A stretch of DNA of 64,000 bases from JAANXG01 sp049583715 (lineage in GTDB: Bacteria; Pseudomonadota; Gammaproteobacteria; Arenicellales; JAANXG01): the NCBI GenBank assembly GCA_049583715.1, contig JBAUWJ010000041.1:16766-80765 (forward strand), in the 5' to 3' direction. Numbering within the stretch: position 1 is the first letter of the stretch; the number at the start of each line of letters is the position of its first letter. Under the pieces are notes generated by a model, which was given only the letters and a program-made list of their open reading frames with translations, made no database searches and had not been told where the DNA came from. Both the position numbers and the translations under genes were made by a program. Below, piece after piece: positions 42,606-51,437 of this stretch.

Positions 42606-43532
42606 TTATCCGAGCAGGAGGTTGTCTAGGGAGAAGCCCTGTTTCTCGAGAATCCTGCGCAGTTTGCCAAGGGCCTCAACCTGGATCTGGCGGACTCGCT
42701 CGCGAGTGACCCCGACATCCAGACCCACCTGCTCCAGGGTCGAGGCCTCGCGCCCGGACAGGCCGAATCGCCGCTCGACCACCTCCCGTTGCTTGTCGGG
42801 TAAGGTCTGCAGCCACTCGGCAATGTGCAGGTGTACCTCCTCGCCCTGCAGAAGGTCGGCCGGGTCCGAGGCCCTGTCATCCGGAATCGCGTCCAGCAGG
42901 GTTCGTTCCTGGTCCGATTCGAAAGGCGCATCCACGGAAGCGATCTTCTCGTCCAGCCCCAGCATCCGCTTCACGTCCTCGATCGGGGCGTCCAGCTTGC
43001 CGGCGATCTCCTCGGCGCTCGGCTCATGATCGAGCTGCTGCGCAAGCACCCGTGCCGCGCGTTGGTAGACGTTGATTTCCTTGAGAATATGGACCGGCAG
43101 GCGAATGGTCCGCGTCTGGTTCATGATCGCCCTTTCGATGGTCTGCCGGATCCACCAGGTGGCATACGTTGAGAATCGGAATCCCCTCTCCGGATCGAAT
43201 TTCTCCACCGCCCTGATGAGTCCGAGATTGCCTTCCTCGATCACGTCCAGAAATGCCAGACCACGATTAATGTAGCGGCGGGCGATCTTCACCACCAGTC
43301 TGAGATTGCTCTCGATCATGCGGCGGCGGGCGTTCTCGTCGCCTCGTTGCACCAGTCGACCGAGCTCCACCTCTTCCCGCGCGGTCAACAGCGGCGAGAA
43401 TCCAATTTCGCGCAGATAGATCTGGGTCGCGTCGGCCTGCGCCCGGGCCGACTCGTTCAGCTTCGCTTCCGATGTTGCGTCTCGTTTCGCTTCCTGGGAC
43501 GCGTAGGTATCCGAGTCTGACTTCACCTCCAT
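42606..43532 (-). CDS. rpoS: RNA polymerase sigma factor RpoS
   Basis: 308 residues. Sigma70-family regions 1.2 to 4.2 are present: DATQIYLREIGFSPLLT (1.2), LVVKIARRYINRGLAFLDVIEEGNLGLIRAVEKFD (2.1-2.2), FRFSTYATWWIRQTIERAI (2.3-2.4) and the region 4 helix-turn-helix near STLEQVGLDVGVTRERVRQIQ. Region 1.1 is absent. Position in surE-pcm-nlpD-rpoS distinguishes it from RpoD and RpoH. It controls stationary-phase and general stress genes. The N-terminal ~30 residues are charged and shorter than in E. coli (330 residues). Confidence 0.96.
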   Translation of the reverse strand: MEVKSDSDTYASQEAKRDATSEAKLNESARAQADATQIYLREIGFSPLLTAREEVELGRLVQRGDENARRRMIESNLRLVVKIARRYINRGLAFLDVIEEGNLGLIRAVEKFDPERGFRFSTYATWWIRQTIERAIMNQTRTIRLPVHILKEINVYQRAARVLAQQLDHEPSAEEIAGKLDAPIEDVKRMLGLDEKIASVDAPFESDQERTLLDAIPDDRASDPADLLQGEEVHLHIAEWLQTLPDKQREVVERRFGLSGREASTLEQVGLDVGVTRERVRQIQVEALGKLRRILEKQGFSLDNLLLG

Positions 43533-43555
43533 CCTCCCCGCCGCCCTTTCACGGC

Positions 43556-44266
43556 TCAGCTCTTGGGTAGATATTGCAGGGGATCCACGGCCACCCCCTC
43601 CTTCCTGATCTCGAAATGCAACTTCACCCGATTCGTTCCAGTGGAGCCCATTTCCGCGATCGGCTGGCCGCGCCCGACCGAATCGCCTTCCCGTACCAGT
43701 ATTTTTCTGTTGTGGGCGTAAGCACTTAGGAACGTGTCATTATGTTTTACTATAATAAGTTCACCGTAGCCTCTAAGTCCATCCCCAGCGTAGACAACCC
43801 GACCATCGGCCGCGGATTTCACCGTTTCACCCGATTTCCCGGCAATATCGATGCCCGGATTGGCGCTCGATCGCGAAAATTCGCGAATAATCGGTCCCCT
43901 CACCGGCCAGGCCCACTCCGGTTGGCCCATCTCCCCCGACCTCGTATCCGGCGCCGCGGCGCGCTTCGAGGGTTCCGGGACCGCTGGCTTCCCGTGCCCG
44001 GTTCCGGAGCCCTTGCGCGGGCGCAGGCGCAGCGTCTCGCCGGGCCGGATCACGTAAGGTGGTGAAATGTCGTTCCAGGCAGCCAGCGCGCGGTAGTCGA
44101 CACCGGCGTCCCAGGCAATGCTGTACAGGGTGTCGCCCTGCTGCACGACGTGGGTGAGTGCCGGGGTGCGGGTCGTGCTGGGGGTGGGCTCGAGCACCGG
44201 CGCCCCGTATCCCCCGAAGCAGCCGGAAAGCGCCGCGGACAGGGCCGCCGCCGCAATGGTCTTCAG
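43556..44266 (-). CDS. nlpD: Lipoprotein NlpD (LysM + LytM domains), no normal start codon
   Basis: About 236 residues. A lipobox LSGC closes the signal AAAALSAALSGC; a LysM domain (THVVQQGDTLYSIAWDAGV ... PYVIRPGETLRLRP) and a C-terminal M23/LytM domain (GPIIREFSRSSANPGIDIAGKSGE ... KLHFEIRKEGVAVDPLQYLP) follow. The LytM domain lacks full metal ligands, as in NlpD, which activates the amidase AmiC at division. No ATG, GTG or TTG occurs in frame between the lipobox and the pcm stop, about 190 bp upstream. A CTG at 44266 would give (M)KTIAAAALSAALSGC, an ideal lipoprotein signal. The next in-frame start is a GTG inside the mature protein (44197), which would lose the lipid anchor. The long repeat region of E. 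coli NlpD is missing. Confidence 0.8.
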   Translation of the reverse strand: MKTIAAAALSAALSGCFGGYGAPVLEPTPSTTRTPALTHVVQQGDTLYSIAWDAGVDYRALAAWNDISPPYVIRPGETLRLRPRKGSGTGHGKPAVPEPSKRAAAPDTRSGEMGQPEWAWPVRGPIIREFSRSSANPGIDIAGKSGETVKSAADGRVVYAGDGLRGYGELIIVKHNDTFLSAYAHNRKILVREGDSVGRGQPIAEMGSTGTNRVKLHFEIRKEGVAVDPLQYLPKS

Positions 44267-44453
44267 CGCGTCTTCAACGCGCGCGGCGGTGCGACGACGT
44301 GCGCCGCCGACCGGCCTGTGGCATGGATGGGTTATTCCGAGGAAGCCGCGAATGGTTCTCCACCCAAATGATTCAATCCGGCGATCGGTGGGCTTTCTGC
44401 TGCCGGCTCGGCGCGAACCGGGTCCACGCCCACCGGCAACGATGGGACGACCG

Positions 44454-45089
44454 TCATTCCGTCCCCGTGATGGTGGGGACGAAATTGACGTGCTCGATGA
44501 CTTTCTGCGTATTGTCCTCGTCCTGTTTCTCGATGAACATGAGGCGTTGAAATCCCCGGCCCCCGATGGGGGCGATCAGGCGGCCGCCGGTCTTGAGTTG
44601 ATCCAGAAGAGCCTGGGGAAGTGTTTCGGGGGCGGCAGCCATGAGTATCGCGTCATAGGGTGCCTCGTCCGCCCACCCTCGAAGCCCGTCTCCGTATACC
44701 GGTCCGACATTGCGGTAGCCGAGCTCGAACAACAAGTCCCGGGATTTTCTGAACAAGTCCTTGATCCTCTCGACGGTAACCACCCGGGTGAAGAGCTGGG
44801 ACAGGATCGCGGCCTGGTACCCGCAGCCGGTTCCGATCTCCAGGACCTTGCCGGGCTGCTCGATGCCTTCCACGAGGCTCTGGCTCATCAACGCCACGAT
44901 GAACGGCTGGGAGATGGTTTGCCCGTATCCAATCGGCAAGGCGACGTCTTCGTAAGCTCTGCTGGCCAGCGCCTCGTCGACGAAAAGGTGCCTCGGCGTG
45001 TGCCGCATGGCGTCCAGAACCCGCGGCTCCCGGATCGCGGATTCCATCAGGCGCCGCAGCAGCCGGTCCCGGGTTCGGGCCGAGGTCAT
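44454..45089 (-). CDS. pcm: Protein-L-isoaspartate O-methyltransferase
   Basis: A 211-residue SAM-dependent repair enzyme for isoaspartyl residues in aged proteins. Family blocks are PRHLFVDEALASRAYEDVALPIG, QTISQPFIVALM and the SAM motif VLEIGTGCGYQAAILSQL. The ATG at 45089 is preferred; a TTG at 45119 overlaps the surE stop as TTGA and would add ten residues. In E. coli, surE, pcm and nlpD are one operon, and the same order is kept here. Confidence 0.95.
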   Translation of the reverse strand: MTSARTRDRLLRRLMESAIREPRVLDAMRHTPRHLFVDEALASRAYEDVALPIGYGQTISQPFIVALMSQSLVEGIEQPGKVLEIGTGCGYQAAILSQLFTRVVTVERIKDLFRKSRDLLFELGYRNVGPVYGDGLRGWADEAPYDAILMAAAPETLPQALLDQLKTGGRLIAPIGGRGFQRLMFIEKQDEDNTQKVIEHVNFVPTITGTE

Positions 45090-45115
45090 GCCTATGCCTT
45101 TTCGATCCCTGGGGT

Positions 45116-45862
45116 TCAATATCGCAACCGTTCGAGCCAGACTCGAGTCTGATCGATCTCCGCATGTTTGGAAAGATCGGCGGTCAGCGGGGTCACCGAC
45201 ACGAAGTTCTTGCGGACCGCGTCAAAATCGGTGCCCTCCCCCGCGTCCTGCTCGGGTCCCGACGGGCCGACCCAGTAGATCGTCTCGCCGCCGGGATCGG
45301 TATCCCGCACGGCGGGCTCGGACTTGTGGCGATTACCCAGGCGGGTGGCCCGGGAACCCTTGACGTCCGACAAAGGCACGTCGGGCACATTGACGTTCAA
45401 TATGGTTTCGGGCGGAAGTCGCCGCATCTCCTTCACCATCTCCACGACGATGGCTGCGGCGGTTTCGTAGTGCCTCGGCCTGGAGCCCGCCAGTGAGACG
45501 GCCATCGCCGGAAATCCCAGCCAGCGACCCTCCATGGCGGCCGCCACCGTGCCCGAGTACAGCACGTCGTCACCGAGGTTCGGGCCTCGATTGATGCCGG
45601 AGATCACCATGTCCGGCTCCTCGGGCATCAAACCGGTAATGGCCAGGTGGACGCAGTCCGTCGGTGTGCCGTCCACATAGAGGAAGCCGTTGGGGGCCTG
45701 CTGGACGCGAAGAGGGTGCCTCAGCGTCAGGGAATGGCTGGCTCCGCTGCGATTCCGATCCGGCGCCACCACCGTCACCTCGGCAATCGCGCGGACCGCC
45801 CGCGCCAGGACTTCCAGTCCGGGCGACAGGTAGCCATCGTCGTTGCTGATCAGGATTCTCAA
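45116..45862 (-). CDS. surE: 5'/3'-nucleotidase SurE
   Basis: A 248-residue metal-dependent nucleotidase acting on nucleoside monophosphates. The metal site is formed by RILISNDDGYLSPGL (paired aspartates), the serine in RNRSGASHS and the asparagine in SGINRGPNLGDDVLYSGTVAAAMEG. The start is TTG, fixed because the metal motif begins seven residues later. No Shine-Dalgarno sequence is obvious. The upstream ~135 bp to tRNA-Pro holds no other gene. Confidence 0.95.
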   Translation of the reverse strand: MRILISNDDGYLSPGLEVLARAVRAIAEVTVVAPDRNRSGASHSLTLRHPLRVQQAPNGFLYVDGTPTDCVHLAITGLMPEEPDMVISGINRGPNLGDDVLYSGTVAAAMEGRWLGFPAMAVSLAGSRPRHYETAAAIVVEMVKEMRRLPPETILNVNVPDVPLSDVKGSRATRLGNRHKSEPAVRDTDPGGETIYWVGPSGPEQDAGEGTDFDAVRKNFVSVTPLTADLSKHAEIDQTRVWLERLRY

Positions 45863-45997
45863 AGGAAGAAAGGCGAAAGACGCTATTTTCGTTTTTGGGC
45901 GGGCGCCAGTTCAAGTTGGAATCACAGTGGCGATCGGTTGGCTCGTGCCCCGCGGCCGACGGCAAGTCCACGCTCAGAAGGTGAGGTCAATATGAAA

Positions 45998-46074
<77 letters not shown>

Positions 46075-46436
46075 ATCTTGAATCTTCCGGGCTGAACCCG
46101 TCGGCCCGAAGGCGCGATTCTAACCGGTAGCGGCGGAAAATTCACCGGTTGCGGGGACAAGGTTCGAAGACGCAGTCGGAATGAATTCCGACCCACAAGG
46201 ATGTGGGGAGTGTCGGCCGGTGTTTCTGTGGGTGTCGTGCCTGTATGGGCAGTTTGTCGGAATGAATTCCGACCCACAGGGATGATGTGGGGAGTGTCGG
46301 GGAGCGTCGGGAACGGAGCCCGGCCGACCCACCGAGGATCTGGATCGGAGCCCCCCTGTGGGTCGGAATTCATTCCGACAGTGGTTCCTTCCCGGCGGCA
46401 CGCGCCGTTGTCGGACGGAAGCCCGACCTGCAGGGC
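46075..46436. repeat. Repeat-rich intergenic region
   Basis: 362 bp without a gene between tRNA-Pro and merR. It holds three copies of the GTCGGAATGAATTCCGAC palindrome: 46175-46200 and 46256-46280 in the same orientation and 81 bp apart, and 46355-46379 inverted. The first two are each followed by TGTGGGGAGTGTCGG. A related GTCGGACGGAAGCCCGAC lies at 46408-46426 or close to it. Confidence 0.8.
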
Positions 46437-46814
46437 CTAATCCTGGAGGATGGCGACGATCTCGTCGAGGTCCTTGACCAGCTCGGAGATGATCTCCTTG
46501 CGGGGTACCCGCCCCTTGGGGCCCGCGCCATCGCCGCCGTCGCCCTCGGCCTGCTCCAGCTTGTTGCGGGCACCGCTGATCGTGAACCCCTCGACGTAGA
46601 GCAGGCTCCGAATGGTGCGGATGAGCTGGACCTCGTGGCGCTGGTAATAGCGGCGGTTGCCCCGCCTCTTGACCGGCTTCAACTGAGGAAATTCCTGCTC
46701 CCAGTAGCGCAGGACATGGGGCTTCACGGCGCAGAGCTCGCTGACCTCGCCGATCGTGAAGTACCGCTTGCTGGGGATTGGGGGCAGGGTTGAATTGTCT
46801 CCGGGATCCAACAT
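46437..46814 (-). CDS. MerR-family transcriptional regulator
   Basis: 125 residues. The winged helix-turn-helix is YFTIGEVSELCAVKPHVLRYWEQEFPQLKP with the wing KRRGNRRYYQRHEV. A short acidic C-terminal dimerisation helix follows and no metal-binding cysteines are present. Small MerR-like proteins of this form are commonly encoded directly after ihfA in gammaproteobacteria; their target is unknown. Start overlaps the ihfA stop by one base (TGATG). Confidence 0.92.
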   Translation of the reverse strand: MLDPGDNSTLPPIPSKRYFTIGEVSELCAVKPHVLRYWEQEFPQLKPVKRRGNRRYYQRHEVQLIRTIRSLLYVEGFTISGARNKLEQAEGDGGDGAGPKGRVPRKEIISELVKDLDEIVAILQD

Positions 46815-47143
46815 CAGCGGGCCGCCTCACTCGTGCCTGCGGAACGTGTCAAGACATCGGCATGCGCCGATACGCGATCCTTGAGCTTCTGGCTGGCTTT
46901 GAACGTGACTACTCTCCGGGCGGAGATTGGAATCTCTTCACCGGTTTTGGGATTCCGTCCGGGGCGCGAATTCTTCTCCCGGACGCCGAAGTTTCCGAAG
47001 CCGGACAGCTTCACCGAATCGCCGGCTTCCAACGCTTCCCTGATCTTCTCGAAAAACAGCTCGACGAACTCTTTCGCCTCTCGCTTGTTCAACCCCAGCT
47101 CATTGAACAAGGTGTCGGCGAGGTCTGCTTTGGTAACCGCCAT
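46814..47143 (-). CDS. ihfA: Integration host factor alpha subunit
   Basis: 109 residues; one half of the heterodimer that bends DNA sharply at specific sites. It begins MAVTKADLADTLFNELGLNK, and the DNA-intercalating arm is GRNPKTGEEIPISARRVVTFKAS with the conserved proline. Distinguished from HU and IhfB by KREAKEFVELFFEKIREAL and by position after pheT, as in E. coli. 12 bp gap to pheT. Confidence 0.96.
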   Translation of the reverse strand: MAVTKADLADTLFNELGLNKREAKEFVELFFEKIREALEAGDSVKLSGFGNFGVREKNSRPGRNPKTGEEIPISARRVVTFKASQKLKDRVSAHADVLTRSAGTSEAAR

Positions 47144-47155
47144 GTCGTTCTCGCT

Positions 47156-49534
47156 TTATGTTCTTAATTTGGCGCCAAAACGCTGTTCCAGAACATCAAG
47201 TATTTTCTTGATGATTGCGTCAACCTCCTGATCTTTAAGGGTGCGCGAAGAAGCCTGCAAGGTCAAGCCGATACCGACACTTTTTGTGCTTGATGTTTGT
47301 CCCGGAGGTTGATATAGGTCGAAAATCTCCAGATTCGAAAGAATCTCCCCCGCCGAGCCCCGCACTGCCTCCAGAAGCTCCGCTACCGGCCGATCCGGGG
47401 CGACCGTCACCGACAGGTCGCGACGAATGGCCGGGAACCGCGATATGCCCCGGTATTCCGGCAAGCGGCGCCGGCTGATGGCCTCATGCTCGAGCTGGAA
47501 CAGGAACACCGGCGCGGCGATATCGAGCCGTGACTGGCGGGCGGGGTGCAGCCTGCCCAAGAACCCGACTGCGCGCCCGTCCACGTGGATGGCGGCGCCT
47601 TGGCCGGGATCCAGCGTGACCCCCGTTGCCGGCTCGAAGCTGAACTCGTCCCGCCGCCCGCTGAGCGACAGCAGGGCCTCGACATCCGACTTCACATCGA
47701 AGAAGTCGAGCGGGCGCGTCTCGAGTCCCCATTGCGCGGGCTGGGCCGGGCCCGTGGCCAGCCCACCGACGACGGCAACCTCCTTCGTCCCGGAGCCCTC
47801 CACATGGAACACCTTGCCCACCTCGAACAGCCGGATTCGAGCATGCTGGCGGTTCAGGTTACCCACGGCGGCCTGCAGCAACCCGGTCCACAAGCTGTTG
47901 CGCATGACGTTCATGGTGTCCGCCAGGGGATTGGCCAGCGCCAATTGACCCTCCTCCGGCGCCAGCTCCGACTGCACCCTGCCGTCCACGAAGCTGTAGG
48001 TGATGGCTTCCCGGTAGCCGCGCTCGATCAGCACCTGCCTGATACGCGGCAGCGGCACGTCGCGCTCCGATCCCACCCGGGCGGTGGCCGGCATGGACGG
48101 GTGCCTGGTCGGGATGGCGTCGTAGCCCCGAACCCGGGCCAGCTCCTCGATGAGGTCGCACTCGCGTTCGAGGTCGAAGCGGTAAGAAGGCGGCAGGACG
48201 CGCCAGCCTGCGGCGGATTCCGTCACCCGGGAGCCGACCCGGCCCAGGATCTGGCGCGCGGTGCGCCTGGGAATCTCCGTGCCGAGCAGCCGGCTCGCAC
48301 GCCGGCGTCGGACGTGGATGGGCACCCGGACCGGCAGGTACCTTTTCAGGCGTCGGTCGACCAGGGGACCGGCGCGGCCCCCCGCGATGCCGGTGATCAA
48401 ATACGTGGCGTACTGGCACGCGGCCTCGGGCATCATCGGATCCACGCCGCGCTCGAAGCGAAACGAGGAGTCCGTCTGCATTCCGAATTCACGCGCGCGA
48501 CCTGCGACGACGGCAGGTCTGAAGTGCGCGGCTTCGAAGACAATAGCCTCGGTCGATTCGGAGATCGAGCTCTCCTCCCCGCCCATGATCCCGGCGAGGC
48601 CGATGGGCCCTTTGTCATCAGCGATGACCAGAGCCTGAGGCGTGGGCCTCACCGTCGAACCATCGAGCAGCTCGAGCACCTCCCCCACCTGCGCAAAACG
48701 CACCCGGATCCCGCCGTGGATCTTTCCGGCGTCGAAGGCGTGCATCGGCTGGCCGAGCTCGAGCATCACGTAATTAGTGACGTCCACCACGGGGCTCACG
48801 GGCCGCAGGCCGCAGCGGCGCAGCCGCTCCGCCATCCACTGTGGGGTCCTGGCACCGGTGTCGAGGTCGCCCACCCAGCGTCCAACATACCGGGGGCATG
48901 CTTCCTTCCCCTCCAGCTCGATCCTCGGGCGGTTGCGCGCGGTCGAAGCGACGCCCGGCACGTCCCTGCGCTTCAGCGGGGCGCCCGTCAGGACCGACAG
49001 CTCGCGGGCGATGCCCAGTATGCTCAGGCAGTCGCCGCGGTTGGGCGTGACGTCGATATCGATCAGCAGGTCGTCGAGAGCCAGGACCTCGCCCAGCGCC
49101 CGGCCGACCGGGGCGTCCGCATCGAGCTCCAGGATGCCTTCCGAGTCGTCCGACAGGCCGAGCTCCGCCGCCGAGCACAACATGCCGGCTGATTCGATGT
49201 TCCGGATGCTGGTGCGCCCGATCTGCAGGTCATTGGGAAGCGTCGCCCCCGGGAGCGCCACAGCGACTTTCAATCCGTCCCGGGCATTGGCCGCGCCGCA
49301 CACGATCTGGAGCGTGGAGCGGGTGCCGACGTCAACCCGGCAGACCCGGAGGCGCTCGGCGTTCGGATGAGCGTCGACCAGCTCGATACGGCCCACGACG
49401 ACGTCCTGCAGCTCGGGTCCGGCCCGGGTTACTGAATCCACTTCCAGGCCGGCCATCGTCAGACGGTCGACCAATCCGTTCGTGTCGAGGCCCGTATCGA
49501 TCCACTCGCCCAGCCATTGCTCGCTGACGATCAT
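47156..49534 (-). CDS. pheT: Phenylalanyl-tRNA synthetase beta subunit
   Basis: 792 residues. Order of domains: tRNA-binding EMAP-like domain (about 40-150), B3/B4 editing domain (about 210-380), B5 DNA-binding-like domain (about 400-475), catalytic-like core, and C-terminal FDX anticodon-binding domain (about 700-792). YVMLELGQPMHAFDAGKI and FEAAHFRPAVV are typical. With PheS it forms an alpha2beta2 enzyme. The ATG at 49534 overlaps the pheS stop by one base (TGATG). Confidence 0.97.
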   Translation of the reverse strand: MIVSEQWLGEWIDTGLDTNGLVDRLTMAGLEVDSVTRAGPELQDVVVGRIELVDAHPNAERLRVCRVDVGTRSTLQIVCGAANARDGLKVAVALPGATLPNDLQIGRTSIRNIESAGMLCSAAELGLSDDSEGILELDADAPVGRALGEVLALDDLLIDIDVTPNRGDCLSILGIARELSVLTGAPLKRRDVPGVASTARNRPRIELEGKEACPRYVGRWVGDLDTGARTPQWMAERLRRCGLRPVSPVVDVTNYVMLELGQPMHAFDAGKIHGGIRVRFAQVGEVLELLDGSTVRPTPQALVIADDKGPIGLAGIMGGEESSISESTEAIVFEAAHFRPAVVAGRAREFGMQTDSSFRFERGVDPMMPEAACQYATYLITGIAGGRAGPLVDRRLKRYLPVRVPIHVRRRRASRLLGTEIPRRTARQILGRVGSRVTESAAGWRVLPPSYRFDLERECDLIEELARVRGYDAIPTRHPSMPATARVGSERDVPLPRIRQVLIERGYREAITYSFVDGRVQSELAPEEGQLALANPLADTMNVMRNSLWTGLLQAAVGNLNRQHARIRLFEVGKVFHVEGSGTKEVAVVGGLATGPAQPAQWGLETRPLDFFDVKSDVEALLSLSGRRDEFSFEPATGVTLDPGQGAAIHVDGRAVGFLGRLHPARQSRLDIAAPVFLFQLEHEAISRRRLPEYRGISRFPAIRRDLSVTVAPDRPVAELLEAVRGSAGEILSNLEIFDLYQPPGQTSSTKSVGIGLTLQASSRTLKDQEVDAIIKKILDVLEQRFGAKLRT

Positions 49535-50571
49535 CAGAACTGGCGGAGGAAATCGAGGTCGTTGTCGAAGAACATCCTGAGATCGTCGACACCGTAGCGA
49601 AGCATGGAGAGCCGCTCGACGCCGAGGCCGAAGGCATAGCCGGTGTAGCGTTCGCTGTCGACACCCGAGTGACGGAAGACCTCCGGATCCACCATGCCGC
49701 AGCCCAGCACCTCCAGCCAGCCCGAGTACTTGCACACCCGGCAGCCCTGCGCCCCGCAGAACACGCAGCTCACGTCCACCTCCGCCGAAGGTTCGGTGAA
49801 GGGGAAATACGACGGCCTCAGCCGCAGTTCCAGCTCCGCTTCGAAATACTGCTCCAGGAAATGCTTGAGGATGCCTTTGAGGTCGGCGAAGCTGATGTCC
49901 TCCCCCACCGCCAGGCCCTCGATCTGGTGAAACATGGGCGTGTGGGTCACGTCGGAATCGCACCGGTATACCCGCCCCGGAGCGATGATCCGCAACGGAG
50001 GCTCGTTCGCCATCATATAGCGGATCTGAACGGGCGAGGTGTGGGTGCGCAACAGGCGCCCGTCCGGAAAATAGAAAGTGTCGTGCATGGCACGCGCCGG
50101 ATGATCGGGTGGGATGTTCAGGGCCTCGAAGTTGTGGAAGTCGTCCTCGACTTCGGGCCCGTCGGCGATCTCGAAGCCCAGATGCGTGAAGATCTCCTTC
50201 AGTCGATCCATCGTCTGTGTGACCGGATGGAGTCCTCCGCGCACATGCCCTCGTCCCGGAAGCGTGACGTCGACGGCGTCGCCGGCGAGCTGCTCTGCAA
50301 TGGCCGCCTCTTGCAGCGCCTGGCGGCGGGTCTTGATGACCTGTTCGAGAGCCTGTTTCGCCTCGTTGACGGACCGGCCGTAGCTGCGGCGCTGCTCCGG
50401 GGGCAGCTCGCCGATCCGCTTGAGCTCCGCCGTCAGGACGCCTTTCTTGCCGAGATACCGCACTCGCAGCTCGTCCAGACCGCGGAGGCTGTCCGCCCCC
50501 TCTATCTCCCGGCGAGCGGTCGCAACCAGCTCCGCAAGGCCCCCGGGCGCCCCTTGACCCCCGCGGTTCAC
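49534..50571 (-). CDS. pheS: Phenylalanyl-tRNA synthetase alpha subunit
   Basis: 345 residues. An N-terminal coiled coil (about 1-100) is followed by the class II catalytic core: motif 1 near GGLHPVTQTMDRLKEIF, motif 2 IIAPGRVYRCDSDVTHTPMFHQ and motif 3 GYAFGLGVERLSMLRYG. CVFCGAQGCRVC is a cysteine-rich loop seen in many bacterial PheS. The start is GTG at 50571; the family N-terminus aligns at LAELVATARREIEGA about 12 residues in, so a later TTG is also possible. Confidence 0.96.
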   Translation of the reverse strand: MNRGGQGAPGGLAELVATARREIEGADSLRGLDELRVRYLGKKGVLTAELKRIGELPPEQRRSYGRSVNEAKQALEQVIKTRRQALQEAAIAEQLAGDAVDVTLPGRGHVRGGLHPVTQTMDRLKEIFTHLGFEIADGPEVEDDFHNFEALNIPPDHPARAMHDTFYFPDGRLLRTHTSPVQIRYMMANEPPLRIIAPGRVYRCDSDVTHTPMFHQIEGLAVGEDISFADLKGILKHFLEQYFEAELELRLRPSYFPFTEPSAEVDVSCVFCGAQGCRVCKYSGWLEVLGCGMVDPEVFRHSGVDSERYTGYAFGLGVERLSMLRYGVDDLRMFFDNDLDFLRQF

Positions 50572-50584
50572 GAGAGCCCCCCTC

Positions 50585-50606
50585 GTGGGTCGGAATTCAT
50601 TCCGAC
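50585..50606. repeat. Intergenic palindromic repeat, copy 5
   Basis: GTGG followed by GTCGGAATTCATTCCGAC, the inverted orientation of the unit at 22425. It lies in the 129-bp gap between rplT and pheS, where a pheST attenuator would be expected. No leader peptide or terminator pair was recognised there. Confidence 0.8.
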
Positions 50607-50700
50607 AAGCACATCAACACCAGCACGATTCCTTTCCACATCCGGCTTCCCAAGACCGATCCCCAAACCGCGTACCATCACGGTCACCCCGGGCCGGGCC

Positions 50701-51060
50701 CTAGGCCGCCAGTGCGGACTTGGCTTTTTCGCTTAGCTGCTGGAAAGTGTCCTTGTCATGCACCGCGATGTCGGCGAGGACCTTGCGATCGAGCTCTATA
50801 TCGGCTTTCTTCAGGCCGCTCATCAAGCGGCTGTACGAGAGGCCGTTGGCTCGCGCGGCGGCGTTGATGCGGGCAATCCAAAGGGAGCGGAACTGCCGCT
50901 TGCGCTGGCGCCGGTCCCGGTAGGCGTACTGCTCGGCCCGGTTGACAGCCTGGTTCGCGACCCGGAATACGTTCTTCCGGCGACCACGGTATCCCTTGGC
51001 TCGATCGATGACTTTCTTGTGTCTGGCGTGCGCGGTAACGCCGCGTTTGACTCTAGGCAT
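50701..51060 (-). CDS. rplT: 50S ribosomal protein L20
   Basis: 119 residues, full length. Very basic N-terminal extension MPRVKRGVTAHARHKKVIDRA and the conserved RQFRSLWIARINAAARANGLSYS. L20 is an early assembly protein and, in E. coli, represses its own operon through an mRNA site before rpmI. The 132-bp gap to rpmI is longer than in E. coli. Confidence 0.98.
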   Translation of the reverse strand: MPRVKRGVTAHARHKKVIDRAKGYRGRRKNVFRVANQAVNRAEQYAYRDRRQRKRQFRSLWIARINAAARANGLSYSRLMSGLKKADIELDRKVLADIAVHDKDTFQQLSEKAKSALAA

Positions 51061-51192
51061 GGTTGTCTCTCTTTACCGTTCTCGTAACCGACTGATGTAC
51101 GACGAAGGGGCCGGGCGTGCCGGCACTTGTTGTAGGCGTGCGAATCGGGGTTGAGTCTCGCAGGTACGGACCTCAGACCCCGAGCCCGCCCG

Positions 51193-51390
51193 TCAGGCAT
51201 AGGGCAGCATCTTCCGCACGGCCGGCAGATCCGCCTTGGCCACCATGTCGGGCGAACGCAGGTGCCGGATCCTTTTGGCCGGCTTCTTGGTCAGAATATG
51301 GCTCTTGTGCGAATGGCCGCGCTTGAAGCCACCGCCGCCGGTGGGCTTGAAGCGCTTCGCCGCACCTCGATTCGTTTTCAACTTGGGCAT
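51193..51390 (-). CDS. rpmI: 50S ribosomal protein L35
   Basis: 65 residues. MPKLKTNRGAAKRFK and HILTKKPAKRIRHLR are diagnostic. Second gene of infC-rpmI-rplT. Confidence 0.97.
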   Translation of the reverse strand: MPKLKTNRGAAKRFKPTGGGGFKRGHSHKSHILTKKPAKRIRHLRSPDMVAKADLPAVRKMLPYA

Positions 51391-51437
51391 CTACAACTCC
51401 ACTCAAAAGGTTGTCCGCAGCCGGGTCCATCCCGGCA

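Noticed and set aside
46141..46440. Possible CRISPR or att region near tRNA-Pro
   Set aside because: The repeats are palindromes found elsewhere between genes, in both orientations and with irregular spacing; no integrase or duplicated tRNA end is present.
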